This document shows, one piece after another, positions 43,561 to 54,984 of a stretch of DNA of 64,000 bases (positions within the stretch are counted from its first letter, which is position 1; each line of letters starts with the position of its first letter). The notes beneath the pieces are model-generated. The model made no database searches, was not told the origin of the DNA, and was given only the letters and a program-made list of their open reading frames with translations. Source of the stretch: Cherax quadricarinatus. Lineage: Eukaryota > Arthropoda > Malacostraca > Decapoda > Parastacidae. A program made the translations under genes and the position numbers. The stretch covers positions 27,708,578-27,772,577 of the forward strand of contig NC_091307.1 in assembly GCF_038502225.1 (NCBI RefSeq), written 5' to 3'.

Positions 43561-44019
43561 CGCGTACTTTTGATCTGCCTCTCAGTGGTTCTCCTTGTCC
43601 ACCCTGTCACTGGTAACCCTCCATGGTCTACCCTCTTACAATTAGAAAGCAATGCATTATTTATATCCCTGGCCCAAAACACTGAAGCCACCAGCAGATA
43701 TAAAAGATATTGCCAGATTAGACAAGGTACTGGGTATCAGTGGTACAGTATACACACAAGTATGTTAATAAGACACAGTATGTGGTTTATGGCATTTTAC
43801 TGAGAAGGCGTTTTGTCCACCAGGGATTTTATTAATTCCCAAGTAAGAATTAGTGAGGTCCGTAGTGGACGAAATTTCTTGGCAATACGTCTTGCATTAT
43901 ATATTGTCTTATTAACAAGGTGTGATGGGTATGCTGGTTACTAGCAGCGTCAGCCTAGTTGATCAGCCAACAAGGAAGCCTAGCCTCAGTCTTGACCCAG
44001 AGGTAAATGGTATGGTGAT

Positions 44020-44145
44020 CCCGACAGACTAGAAAAAGAACAGTTGTGTACAGTTCTTTGGCTTCATCAGTCCTAAGATTGATGAAGCCATTCGTGGCAA
44101 AACTTTTCCTTTAATAAATATACTAAATTGTACACGTGTCCGTTT
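44020..44145. repeat. possible Penelope-like or LINE 3' fragment
   Basis: CTTCATCAGTCCTAAGATTG then TGGCAAAACTTTTCCTTTAA and AATAAATAT resemble the 3' UTR block of the Penelope-like element at 17900. Weak similarity only. Confidence 0.3.
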
Positions 44146-44314
44146 CTTTGAGAGGGTAGAAGAATCTTGGAAATCGATCACGGGTACATCATGTACACTA
44201 ATTGTAACTTCAGTGGTGTGCCTTTACCGTACATTTATTTATTACAGTTATTGAATTTAGTTTTCACATCAGTGAAAGCATTTTCTCACGTGTAAATCTT
44301 TCTTGGTCCTGCAG

Positions 44315-44411
44315 GTAGTTAGTTTGCGGGACTTCTTCTATGATGACGATATCTTCATAGCCTACGGACCGGAACGACTCTCACACGATGATTTTGACCT
44401 CGACTCGGAAG
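44315..44411 (+). CDS. DCLK: doublecortin-like protein, exon 2 (end of DCX domain 2)
   Basis: 97 bases between TCCTGCAG and GTACCT. In phase 0 it reads VVSLRDFFYDDDIFIAYGPE then RLSHDDFDLDSE, the conserved DCX-2 ending (DFF-DDD-FIA-GPE) found in DCX and DCLK proteins. It leaves one base (phase 1) for the next exon. Confidence 0.9.
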
Positions 44412-44564
44412 GTACCTTCGCTTTCCTTATTTTCCCATGTATTTATTCTTAAATATATCTATAGAGTACTTCCAGGAAGAGGCTCCAAATCAGTCAAGTT
44501 GTTATGGTTACATATTCCGTGGGCTGCTGGGAGCAACAACATGGCGAGATTAGCTACGTATCAT

Positions 44565-44750
44565 TGAACGCCCCCTCAAGGAAGGTTCCTTGATGTTGGT
44601 GAGGGGCTCTTAATTTAGGGAATTGGATCTGTGCTCCAGTTCCCCGAATTAAGCCTGAATGCCTTCCACATATCCCCCCCCCCAGGCGCTGTATAATCCT
44701 CCGGGTTTAGCGCTTCCCCCTTGATTATAATAATAATAATAATAATCATT
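44565..44750 (+). mobile_element. SINE-like repeat with (ATA)n tail
   Basis: CTTGATGTTGGTGAGGGGCT, GGGAATTGGATCTGTGCTCC, GCTGTATAATCCTCCGGGTT and TAGCGCTT end in (ATA)n at 44729-44747. The other copies are at 14660-14830 (reverse) and 22795-22920, with part at 39700-39770. Confidence 0.65.
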
Positions 44751-45205
44751 GAACGCCTTTAATTGACTTTGGGGTAAAAAATCTTGAACTTCTGAAAAAA
44801 TGGATAGCTTTGTTAGGTAATTAATTTTTTAACAACTCGTAATGAATGTTGACTGAATTAACCCCAAAACTTGGATGGACAGGAAAGAAGCTGACAGCAT
44901 CGTTCAGCGTAACGAATACTAGTAAGTTTATACTAAAATGCATTTATTTTTCTCTTTTCAAATAAGCAACATTTCAATGATCAAGGACCATGACCAGCTT
45001 ATGGTTAAAATGATTAAATGGCACAGATGTTTATTTTATGTCTCTGCTCTAAAAGCGCATTCATATTTGAGGCCACGCAGAGATCTTTGAACTTCCCCCT
45101 TTTTTTTTTCTGTGAATGACGTGTGATATCACCACTGGTGTCCCGCTTCCCTCCTACACTACCCTAGTTACTTTTGTACTTTTGTCATTATCAGTCATCA
45201 CCACC

Positions 45206-46800
45206 TACCCACAACCACCACCACCACCCACAACCACCACCACCCACAACCACCACCACCACCCACAACCACCACCCACAACCACCACCACCACCACCCA
45301 CAACCACCACCACCCACAACCACCACCACCACCCACAACCACCACCACCACCCACAACCACCACCACCACCCACAACCACCACCACCACCCACAACCACC
45401 ACCACCACCCACAACCACCACCCACCACCCCCACCCACAACAACCACCACCACCACCCACAACCACCACCCACCACCACCACCCACAACAACCACCACCA
45501 CCACCCACAACCACCACCACCACCACCCACAACCACCACCACCACCACCCACAACCACCACCCACAACCACCACCCACAACCACCACCACCACCACCCAC
45601 AACCACCACCACCCACAACCACCACCACCCACAACCACCCACAACCACCACCACCCACAACCACCACCAACCACCACCCACAACCACCGTCCACAACCAC
45701 CGCTATCACCACCACCCATAACAACCATCACCACCACCCACAACAACCACCACCATCACCACCCACAACAACCACCACCATCACCACCCACAACAACCAC
45801 CACCCACAACAACCACCACTATCACCACCCACAACAACCACCATCACCACCCACAACAACCACCACCATCACCACCCACAACAACCACCACCATCACCAC
45901 CCACAACAACCACCACCATCACCACCCACAACCACCACCATCACCCACAACCACCACCACCATCACTACCCACAACCACCACCACCACCACCCACAACCA
46001 CCATCACCCACAACCACCACCACCCACAACCACCCACCATCACCACCACCCACAACCACCACCATCACCACCCACAACCACCACCATCACCACCCACAAC
46101 CACCACCACCATCACCACCACCCACCACCACCACCCACAACCACCACCATCACCACCCACAACAACCACCATCACCACCACCCACAACAACCACCACCAT
46201 CACCACCACCCACAACAACCACCACCACCACCACCCACAACAACCACCACCACCATCACCACCACCCACAACAACCACCACCACCATCACCACCACCCAC
46301 AACAACCATCACCACCACCCACAACAACCACCACCATCACCACCACCCACAACAACCACCATCACCACCACCCACAACAACCACCACCATCACCACCACC
46401 CACAACAACCACCACCATCACCACCACCCACAACAACCACCACCATCACCACCACCCACAACAACCACCACCATCACCACCACCCACAACAACCACCACC
46501 ACCCACAACAACCACCACCACCCACAACAACCACCACCATCACCACCACCCACAACAACCACCACCATCACCACCACCCACAACAACCACCACCATCACC
46601 ACCACCCACAACAACCACCACCATCACCACCACCCACAACCACCACCACCACCCACAACAACCACCACCACCCACAACAACCACCACCACCCACAACAAC
46701 TGCCACCATCACCACCACCCACAACAACTGCCACCATCACCACCACCCACAACCACTACCTCCATCACCCACAACCACTACCACCCACAACAAAAATCAT
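45206..46800. repeat. 1.6-kb CCA/CAACCA-rich satellite-like array in DCX intron 2
   Basis: Units built from CACCACCACCCACAACCAC and CACCATCACCACCCACAACA, variable in length. The left half is AACCACCACC-rich; the right half adds CATCACCACC and CAACAACC. Both strands are open over most of it (Thr/His-rich on +, Val/Gly/Trp-rich on -), an artefact of composition. The minus strand is G-rich. Confidence 0.95.
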
Positions 46801-47225
46801 CGCCACCACCATTACACTCATCAATGGTGTCACCATTATTGCACTTTTCCATCACCTTCACTGACGCCATCACCCTGAATATCATTTTCTGTATCACCAG
46901 CAACAACAGATGCTTCACAGGTTTCCTCATGTTGCTGAGGCCTAAGCTTTAGATGTTTAATTTTGCTTCTGCAGCAGCTTTGCATAGTCCTCATCTTCCT
47001 AAGCCAGACCCAGCCCAACATTCCCAGATAGTTTGATAACTGAAGGCTGGCCATATCTATTAGCTGGAGGGAAAGTAGATGCCAGGTACCTTGACCTGCC
47101 TTGAATCAGCTGGTCGAAGAGTGTCGGCACAATCAGTAGCACTAGACTAGATAGCACCATGGTTCTTGAATGATTGTATGTCTCAACCTCTTTGGAAAAT
47201 CTTTGTGATTTCACTACATGAAGGT
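46801..47225 (-). other. unassigned sequence with a short acidic minus-strand frame
   Basis: A minus-strand frame at 46836-47054 reads KHLKLRPQQHEETCEASVVA then acidic sequence. It could be an old gene or TE remnant. No domain recognised, and I do not call it a gene. Confidence 0.25.
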
Positions 47226-47995
47226 AAACTTGTCAGACCAATGGAAAAAAATGGCACATGTCAATTTTCAAAACAAATGATAGGAAGAAAGAACCTTTTC
47301 AATTACAGATCTGTCCTGTTGACAGTGTTCCTGTAAAACTAGTTAGAAAAACCATGAGAGAAAAGCTAATAGAACACTGGGAATATGGAAGAAATCTAAA
47401 TAGCAAATGCAGTATTGTGGTTTGCTTTGCAATTAGAACATTCCTGTGCTGTATATCAAGTCTATTAAACTGCTGCAATAGATTTAGAGTAATTAGGAAA
47501 CAAAATGGATAAGTAGGTGCATTCATTTAAATTTTATAAAGCTGTCAATGAGTTCCACGTGAAAAAAATAATCAGGAAACTGCAGTATAGAGGAGTAAAA
47601 GGCAAAGTACTTTGGTACATGATTGTTTAAATGGCAAGCAAAAGCAACCACTGACAGAGAGTAAAATGACCAGACTGTGATTGTTATGTGGAAAAGCAGA
47701 CTTTCTACAGGAACAGCCTGTTTAATCAGGCAATTAACAAGGAAGGTTGCCTCAAGCCAGGCTACAGTGGTATAAGAAACCTTGAAACTGGTCCCAGGTA
47801 AGTTAGATATATCACTGGGTAATGTGATCAGTGGGATGCTGCAAGGATTGGTGCTTTCCCACTGTATTTGTGGTTTACTGTATGCAGATCATCTGCCAGA
47901 ACTAACAAAAACTACATATGTTTATGGATGATATAAAAAGACTGCATGATATACCCAAAAAATTACATTGTATCATTGTATGAAGACATGAGTAA
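47226..47995 (+). mobile_element. degenerate LINE RT remnant with a CR1-like tail fragment
   Basis: Broken frames resemble RT motifs: FYKAVNEFHVKKIIRKLQYR (motif A region), GNVISGMLQGLVLSHC (motif B) and TYVYG (motif C, no longer Y/FADD). 47708-47800 resembles LINE-B 3' wording (GCCTGTTTAATCAGGCAATT, CCAGGTAAG). It is ancient and heavily decayed. Confidence 0.5.
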
Positions 47996-47996
47996 G

Positions 47997-48048
47997 AACA
48001 TAAGAAAGGAGGAACACTGCAGTATGCCTGTTGGCCCATACTAGATTG
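47997..48048 (-). repeat. LINE-A 3' tail fragment
   Basis: AACATAAGAAAGGAGGAACA then CTGCAGTATGCCTGTTGGCC matches the 3' end of LINE-A copy 3 at 10527. Confidence 0.75.
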
Positions 48049-48194
48049 AACAAGTGCATTAACAGAAAGATGGTAAAATTTTTGATAAGTCCCTTGTATT
48101 TAAAATGCAAGAAAATATTATGACATCAAATAGAGATAGACTTATGAATCAACGACACATAATACGTGACTAAATCCTTGTGTATTTTTTCCAG

Positions 48195-48314
48195 AGTGTA
48201 AAACTATACAGCCTATGGTCAAGTGTCCATTAAGTCCTCGTAGACCACGACGCATGCCATCGCCCAAACCTCGCGGTCGTGCAGTTTCACCCCTAGCAAT
48301 ATTTGATGGCCCAG
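48195..48314 (+). CDS. DCLK: doublecortin-like protein, exon 3 (Ser/Pro/Arg-rich linker)
   Basis: 120 bases between TTTTTTCCAG and GTAAAA. With the phase-1 base from exon 2 it reads ECKTIQPMVKCPLSPRRPRR then MPSPKPRGRAVSPLAIFDGP. The repeated SPRRPRR/SPKPR motifs suggest a basic, phosphorylatable microtubule-proximal linker (inference). It again ends in phase 1, so skipping it would keep the frame and alternative splicing is possible. Confidence 0.82.
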
Positions 48315-48394
48315 GTAAAATGGTTAATTATTTATTTTGAAGACATTCTTCATTGCAACATGTCTTTTTAAGTTGCTGACAGAATTCACTATTT

Positions 48395-48440
48395 GTGTGT
48401 GTGTGTGTGTTCGTGCAAATACATACATACATACATGCAT
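48395..48440. repeat. (GT)n and (CATA)n microsatellites
   Basis: Short GT and CATA runs right after the third DCX exon, at the 3' end of a LINE-D fragment. Confidence 0.7.
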
Positions 48441-48935
48441 AGTCTCCTATATGTGGTTGCAGGAGTTGATTCACATCTGGCCCCGCGTCTTCGCTAGTCA
48501 CTGCTAGGTTGGCTCTACTCACTCCAAGAGGCTTATCGTACCTTTTAAAGCTATGTATGTACCCTATCTCCATTACTTCACTCTCCAGATTGCTCCACTT
48601 CCTGACAACTCTAAGGCTGAAGAAATACTTCCTAACATCCCTGTGACTCATCTGAGTTTTTAACTTCCAGTTGTGTCCCCTTGTTCCTGTATCCTGTCTC
48701 TGAAATATTCTGGCCCTGTCCACCTAGTCATTTCTTTGTATTTTATGTCATTATCATGTCACCCCTATCCCTCCTGCCCAATGCTGTCAGGTTGAGTCCC
48801 ATTAACCTTTCCTCATAAGGCATACCTTTAAGCTCCAGAACTAGTCTTGATTCAAACTCTTGCACTTTCTAATTTCTTGACAAGGTGTGCATTTTATACT
48901 TATGCTGCATACTCCAATATAGACCTGATATACAC
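48441..48935 (-). mobile_element. LINE-D C-terminal fragment, copy 1
   Basis: The minus-strand frame reads NWKLKTQMSHRDVRKYFFSL then RVVRKWSNLESEVM and ends LLQPHIGDY. A second frame covers the upstream part (AMRLVPELRG-type wording). It matches copy 2 at 49765-50720 and is separated from it by a minisatellite. Confidence 0.72.
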
Positions 48936-49377
48936 TGTGTGTGTGTGTGGGTGGCTGTCTGGCTGTCATGTCAGTAGTAGTGTACTCATAGTAACTGTTA
49001 CATGGCTGTGTGTAGGTGCCTGGCTGTGTGTGGATGGCTGGCTGGCTGGCTGGCTGTGTGTGGCTGGCTGGCTGGCTGGCTGTGTGTGGGTGGTTGGCTG
49101 GCTGGCTGTGTGTGGGTGGTTGGCTGGCTGGCTGTGTGGGGGTGGTTGGCTGGCTGGCTGTGTGTGGGTGATTGGCTGGCTGGCTGTGTGTGGGTGGCTG
49201 GCTGGCTGGCTGTGTGTGGATGGCTGGCTGGCTGGCTGGCTGGCTGTGTGGGTGGCTGGCTGTGTGTGGGTGGTTGGCTGGCTGGCTGTGTGTGGGTGGT
49301 TGGCTGGCTGGCTGTGTGTGGGTGATTGGCTGGCTGGCTGTGTGTGGGTGGGTGGCTGACTGGCTGACTGGCTGTGT

Positions 49378-49408
<31 letters not shown>

Positions 49409-49764
49409 TTGGTGGGTGGGTGGCTGACTGTCTGGCTGTCATGTCAGTAGTAGTGTACTCATAGTAACTGTTACATGGCTGTGTGTAGGTGGCTGGCTGT
49501 GCGTGGATGGCTGGCTGGCTGGCTGGCTGGCTGTGTGCAGGTGGCTGGCTGCTGGCTGTGTGTGGGTGGTTGGCTGGCTGGCTGTGTGTGGGTGGCTGGC
49601 TGGCTGTGTGTGGGTGGCTGGCTGGCTGTGTGTGGGTGTGTTGTGTGGGTGTGTTGTGTGGGTGTGTTGTGTGGGTGTGTTGTGTGGGTGTGTTGTGTGG
49701 GTGTGTTGTGTGGGTGTGTGTTGTGGGTGTGTGTTGTGTTGTGTGTGGGTGTGTGAGGTGGCTG
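48936..49764. repeat. (GGCTGGCTGTGTGTGGGT)n minisatellite with higher-order duplication
   Basis: Basic units of GGCTGGCTGGCTGTGTGTGG with GGTTGG variants. A unique-looking 60-base segment (TCATGTCAGTAGTAGTGTAC...) occurs at 48966 and again 473 bases later at 49439, so a whole block was duplicated. 49630-49750 becomes GTGTTGTGTGG units. Long Trp/Leu/Cys-rich frames here are spurious. Confidence 0.93.
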
Positions 49765-50720
49765 TCTATACTCACCTAATTGTGGCTGCAGGGGCTGAAT
49801 CATAGCTCCTGGCCCTGCCTCTTCACTGGTCGCCACTAGGTCACTCTTCATGCTCCATGGGCTTGATCATACCTCTTCTTAAAGCTATGTATGGACCCTG
49901 CCTCCATTACCTCACTTTCCAGACTATTTCACTTCTTGATAGCTCTGACTAAAGAAGTACTTCCTAACATCCCTGTGACTCATCTGAGTTTTTAGGTTTG
50001 AATTGTTACCTCTTATTGCTATGCCCCATCTTAGGAACATCCTCTGCCTGTCCACCTTGTCGATTCCTCTCAGTATTTTATATGCCGTTATCATGTCCTC
50101 CAGTGTTGTCAGGTCAATATTCCTTAACCTCTCCTCATAGGACATGCCCCTTAGCTCCGGGACTAGTCTCATTGCAAACCTTTCTCTAATTTCTTGATGT
50201 GCTTGGCCAGGTGTGGGTTCCAAACTGGTGCAGCATATTCCAATATGGGCCTGGCATACATGGCGTGCAGAGTTCTGAACAACTTAATGTGATGTTTGCT
50301 AGTCGCTCATATGCTGCAGCAATTATTTGGTTGATGTGTGCCTCAGGAGATGTGCTCGGTATTATACTCACCCCAAGGTCCTTTTACTTGAGTAAGGTTT
50401 ATAGCCTCTGGTATCTTAGACTGTACTCTGTTTGCAATCTTCTTTGCCCTTCCTCAATCTTCATGACTTTGCACTTGGTGGGGTTGAACTCCAGGAGCCA
50501 GTTTCTGGAGCAGGCCTGCAGCCTGTCCAGATCCCTTTGTAGTCCTGCCTGATCTTCCTCTGATTGACCTCTACTCATCAACTTCATATTGTCTGAAAAC
50601 GGGGACATTTCTGAGTATTTCTTCTGTCCTGTCATTCACATACACAGAAACAGCACCATCCTAGGACTGACCCCTGTGGAACCCCGTTCATCACAGTCAT
50701 TAACTTCAAAAGGTCTTCAG
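49765..50720 (-). mobile_element. LINE-D copy 2: RT fragment from motif B to C-terminus
   Basis: On the minus strand: a decayed GVSPRMVLFLC motif B region, then SPFSDNMKLMSRGQSEEDQA (motif C, FADD lost), DLDRLQACSRNWLLEFNPTK, then VSIIPSTSPEAHINQIIAAA and the C-terminal QMSHRDVRKYFFS. The 3' end includes ACTCACCTAATTGTGGCTGC on +. It is degenerate, CR1-like by order. Confidence 0.75.
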
Positions 50721-51198
50721 CAGATCTCAGATGAAGATCAAAAGATCCTTTTTTTCTCTCTTCAGTTTTTGTCTCCATGTGAGTTTTCTCAATTCATTGA
50801 CAAGTGTCCATTACAGTTTTATGGTTCATCTCACATGCATGTGCACACACATCAGCTACCTCATCCTGAAAAAAAAGACTGTGCCTGTTTTGTAGTGTAG
50901 GAAGTAGACATTTTGATGTGATTGATGTCTCCAAAAATAGAAGAAAATTATTAACAAACATTTTCTGGGGTAAGAATAATATATTAAGGAGAAGTAAAGT
51001 AGCACAGCAGTACAGTGGTGCTTTTGTTGACATCATGGCAGAGAGTACAGTCTAAGCACATCTATGCTTATTTATCTGTAAAAAAAAAAAAAAACAGTGG
51101 ATGGATGGATAGAATGATTATGTATACATAATTGAAGATAATTCGGTAAAGCAAAAATGAATAATAGATAAATAAGGAGAATGCTTTAAAAAATGTAA
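50721..51198. other. DCX intron 3, no gene recognised
   Basis: AT-rich sequence with an A-run at 51080-51093 and a GGATGGATGGATAG microsatellite. No coding signal. Confidence 0.4.
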
Positions 51199-51200
51199 TA

Positions 51201-52002
51201 CAGTGGAACCCCGGTTTTCGACCTTAATCCGTTCCAGAAGGTTGGCTGAAATCCAAAATGGACAAGAACCAAAGTAATATTTCCCATAAGTAATGTAAAT
51301 CCAGTTAATCCATTCCAGACACCCAAAAATATTAGCAAAAATGCATTTTATAGAGAATAACTATAGTTTTGCATACAGGAAATGAGAAATAAATATATAT
51401 GACTAATTTTAAGGATAAATGAACATTACATACCTTTATTGAAGACTCTTGTTGGCGTATGGAAGAAGGCGAGGAGGGGAGAGGGAGTTGAGGTTATTTG
51501 GAAGGGGAATCCCCCTCCATAAGGCCTTCAGATATCAAAGCCCTATCTGGGGTTACTTCCCTTCTTTGTCTTTTACTGGCACTAGGACCAGCTTGAGTCA
51601 CTGCACCCCTTCCCATACATCCTGGCGAGCTCGGCCACACATGCGCTGCTTTCATATTTTGCTAAAAGTTCTTTCTTGAATTCTATTGTGTTTCTCACCT
51701 TCTTTACCAAAGGGCTGGCACTCTGAACTTTCTTTGGCCCCATGGTGGCTTATTTCACAGTCATAATCAATAAACAAGCACAAAATACAATGGATAAATG
51801 TGTGGAGTATTGCTAACTCAACGAGAGACAGAGGCAGACTGAGTCTGGTATGGGTAAGAAGTGGCATTCTGGGTGGGTGGATGCGTCTGATATGGACGAT
51901 TTCCAAGCAGATGTATGAAACCTGGGGGAAAATTTCGCCGAAAAAAGTGCTCGAAATCCGAATTGTACAATTTCCGTACTGGATAGTAACCGGGGTCCAC
52001 TG
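51201..52002 (-). mobile_element. internally deleted Tigger-like element
   Basis: The ends CAGTGGAACCCCGGTTTTCG and AACCGGGGTCCACTG are flanked by TA (51199-51200, 52003-52004). On the minus strand a transposase starts MGPKKVQSASPLVKKVRNTI (ATG at about 51744), runs about 45 codons with frame damage, and is then joined to a C-terminal piece reading RQRREVTPDRALISEGLMEG then DSPSK-stop (about 51500). That piece matches the last residues of the intact transposase at 1900-1958. The middle, including the whole DDE domain, is deleted. Confidence 0.85.
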
Positions 52003-52064
52003 TAGAAGTTTTAAAGGCATTTTTGAAGCAAATGTAGAAAATATTTGGTGAGAAAGCTGAGAAA

Positions 52065-52259
52065 ATGAAGAAGAGAATGATGATACATCAGGAATTCTCT
52101 ATGAATAAGACGAATATTGAGAAGAAAAGTAAAGGTTCAGTAGACTACAAAAGTACCACATTAGAAGATAGTTATGCAAGAATAACTAAGCTTAAGAGAA
52201 AATTAGAACAGCAGGTTCTGCAACCACAGGATATTTCTGAAAATGTCAACAGAAATTAA
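52065..52259 (+). pseudogene. short Lys-rich frame, probably LINE ORF1 remnant
   Basis: 64 codons (KTNIEKKSKGSVDYKSTTLE, RITKLKRKLEQQVLQPQDIS) that look coiled-coil-like. The stop lies in the TTAA of the piggyBac-type MITE inserted here. No homologue recognised. It could equally be an old exon or TE piece. Confidence 0.3.
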
Positions 52260-53309
52260 CCCTTTCAGGGTTTCGGCTGTACTAGTACGGCTTATGCGCC
52301 AGTGTCTATGACGTACTAGTATGCATAAATTCTAGCGCCTTCAGATCTAGTGAGAGAAAGCTGGTAGGCCTAAATATGAAAGAATGGGTCTATGTGGTCA
52401 GTGTGCACAGTATAAAAAAAATCCTGCAGCACAGTGTGTAATGAGAAAAAAAAACTTTGACCGTGTTTTTGGATTAAAACAGCGACTTTGCACTATATTT
52501 TCGTATGGTATTTATTGTTGTATTCTAGTTTTCTTGGTCTCATTGTATAGAATGGAAGACATATTACAGAAATTGGGATGATTTTGACTGGTTTTACAAT
52601 GAAAAGTACCTTGAAATTGAGCTCAAAATAGCAGAAATGTTCTATTTTTACCAAAGTTCAAAAGTAAACAAATCATGCTAAGCGTCCAATACACGTCAAC
52701 TGGCGAGTCTAATACTCTTTCACAAGTGTGCCGATATTATTTATACCATTTCTACACTAATGCAATAGTCTGCATAACAGTAAATCTTATTTTTTTGTGA
52801 GAATAAAAATTCAAAGTGGAAAGCAAAAGAATGTAAGAGAGGTGTGGGGACGTGACTAATGAACAGAGGAAATGTTATTTTAGTGCCAGGAATGTCTTTC
52901 TTGTTTATTCTGGACCCTATTTGGAAATTGGCATCTTTTGAAATTTGTGTAAATTTGGCAAAATTGCTAAATTCTGACCACTGTATTGGATAGTTGAAAT
53001 CAGTAAATTGGTGGTTTCTTGTACTCATTCGATAGAAAAAATGGAGTTCTAGCGAAATAGTTATGATTTTTGTCTTCTGGTGCATTGGAATTGGCCGAAA
53101 ATAGGGCTCAAAGTGGGCGAAATCGCTGATGCGTAAACATCGTCGAGACCGCTAACTTTGCGAGAGCATAATTCCGTAAGTTTTCCATTAAATTTCATAC
53201 TTTTGGTGTCATTGTGATCGGGAAAAGATTCTCTATCATTTCACAAGAAAAAATAATTTTTTCCTGAGAACAAGTTTAAGAGAGGGTCTGCCGACCCTGA
53301 AAGGGTTAA
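52256..53309 (-). mobile_element. piggyBac-type MITE, copy C (inverted)
   Basis: TTAA at 52256-52259 and 53306-53309, with ends CCCTTTCAGGG and CCCTGAAAGGG. The interior on the minus strand is collinear with copies A and B (ATTTCATACTTTTGGTGTCA on +). No coding sequence. Confidence 0.92.
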
Positions 53310-54244
53310 AGTACTCTGATAATTATACTTATTTGAACCTGTATCTAAATACACTTACACACTGCATTGGTGTACAGGTATACATTAAAATCACTATTGT
53401 GTCTTGAAGATGCTATATTAATAATGATATTAATAATACACAATAATAATCACTCTAAGGCACATTAAATGTCGTATATTATGTTAATATAGACATTTTC
53501 ATTAACCCATCTATGATATTTTCTTCAAAATTACATAAGAAACATGTTACATGGCATATAAACATGATGCATACACCCACAGTACAATGAATTTCACATA
53601 AATATGAGATGTAGTTGGGCAGATGAAAAGAATTGTGTTTTCTCTGGTCCAGCACAAGAGAAAATGTGTATCATTGCTTGTTTGACCCAGTGACTCCCCT
53701 TAACACATTCAGCTTTGTTTATAACTTGGCATGACTTCTCATCACTTCCCCATCGATTATGATAACATCTAAGAGTAGTCGTTAGAAATGATTAAACTCA
53801 GTGAACAAGGTATGTTGATGGTAAAACACCCAACTACTATAATACCTTGTATAACTATATATCATGTCCTAATAAACTATTATTATTCTGGGCCACTTTA
53901 AATATCGTATATTACGTTTAGGTGTGGGAGCCAGGCAGGCTACACAGCTACACCTACCATGCTTCCTACACCTGACTTCCTACAAATAAATACTACTCAC
54001 TTCTCGCCCTACATTCAGACTACACATATTTTAAGGTAATTAATGAATGTGCTGTGTATGTATTTTACTTTTTGTTTTTAAAGACCTAGTTCTACTGGTA
54101 GCTTTAAATATGTTAGTGTAAACTTGTTATCTGGCATTTATATTCATTTATAAGTGGAAAATAAATGGCGTTCGTCTTTACAGCGATTTCCACTATGAGG
54201 TGGTAGCCTGGAACCTAATCTGCTGTATAAGTGGGGCCCTACTG
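53310..54244 (-). mobile_element. Tigger-like element remnant (right end at 54244)
   Basis: The end reads GTATAAGTGGGGCCCTACTG, similar to the inverted repeat of the element at 28535-31608, and internal blocks (CATCTATGATATTTTCTTCA, CTTCCTACAAATAAATACTA) match 28700-30990 in reverse. The partner end was not found; the piggyBac MITE at 52256 may be nested in it. Confidence 0.5.
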
Positions 54245-54379
54245 CAGTTTGTCTAACTGAAATCTGACTCAAAAAGCATATTTAAAATAAGACTGTATTT
54301 CACAGAAATTACTCATTGTGAAGAAGAGACAGAGTAGGAAGGAGGAGGATTGGAAATATTGGTAAAAGATTCTCTTAAG

Positions 54380-54975
54380 TTATAGAAATTGAAATCCTAA
54401 ATACTGAAAAATGTTTAAATTTTGGAAGTAAGAGTACAAAATAAAGATGAGAAACTTAGTGGCAGATGTAAATAACCCACTGTTTAATAATACTTGGGAA
54501 AGAGAAGAGCCCAGTAGGATAAATGAAGGAGTACATAATACCCAAGTTGAACTGTTGATGAAAAGTTATTGCACTTGGAGATTTTAAGTACAAAGAATAA
54601 ATTGGGCACCTTATGAAGCTGGAACTGTCAGTGAATTGTAAGTAGTTTTCCTTGATTTATTTAAATAAATGAGAAGGCAACACACCATCAATATTAGATT
54701 TAATGTTTCCTCAAACATTGGGTGAAATTTTCAAAACTGTTTAGCCATCTTAAACTTATTAGGAAAGAGTGATCATGTTCTTTCTGAAATAACAGTTGCA
54801 GTGGAATATGACTTAAGAAATGAAAAAGAAATTCATAAATAAGAAAGAGTAGATTATAAGAAAGATAAATATTTATTTACAGTGCTCTACAACAGTATTT
54901 TAGAGAAATTAAATGGGACTAAAACTACAAGGAGCATCTAAATAATCTGTACAAAAAGTTTTGTAGTGAATTATA
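54380..54975 (+). mobile_element. degenerate LINE endonuclease remnant
   Basis: Broken frames show YCTWRF/ALGDFKYKE-INW (LGDFN box) and LLGKSDHVLSEITVAVE (SDH box), both from an AP-type endonuclease domain. Many stops and indels; old. Confidence 0.5.
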
Positions 54976-54984
54976 TATGTATTA

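Noticed and set aside
45174..46952. 592-codon Thr/His/Pro-rich frame and long Gly/Val/Trp-rich frames opposite it
   Set aside because: These arise from CCA/CAACCA repeats lacking stop codons in any frame. There is no codon bias, domain or start context, and several overlapping frames are equally open.
46836..47054. Small acidic minus-strand protein
   Set aside because: Plausible composition but no domain, no conserved neighbours and no splice evidence.
48847..49851. Trp/Leu/Cys-rich membrane-protein-like frames and Thr/His/Gln-rich opposite frames
   Set aside because: Translation of the GGCTGGCTGTG minisatellite. The apparent hydrophobic segments are repeat artefacts.
52065..52259. A fifth DCX-gene exon or a small host gene
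   Set aside because: No convincing splice borders or phase fit, and the frame is ended by the TTAA of an inserted MITE. Left as an unassigned remnant.
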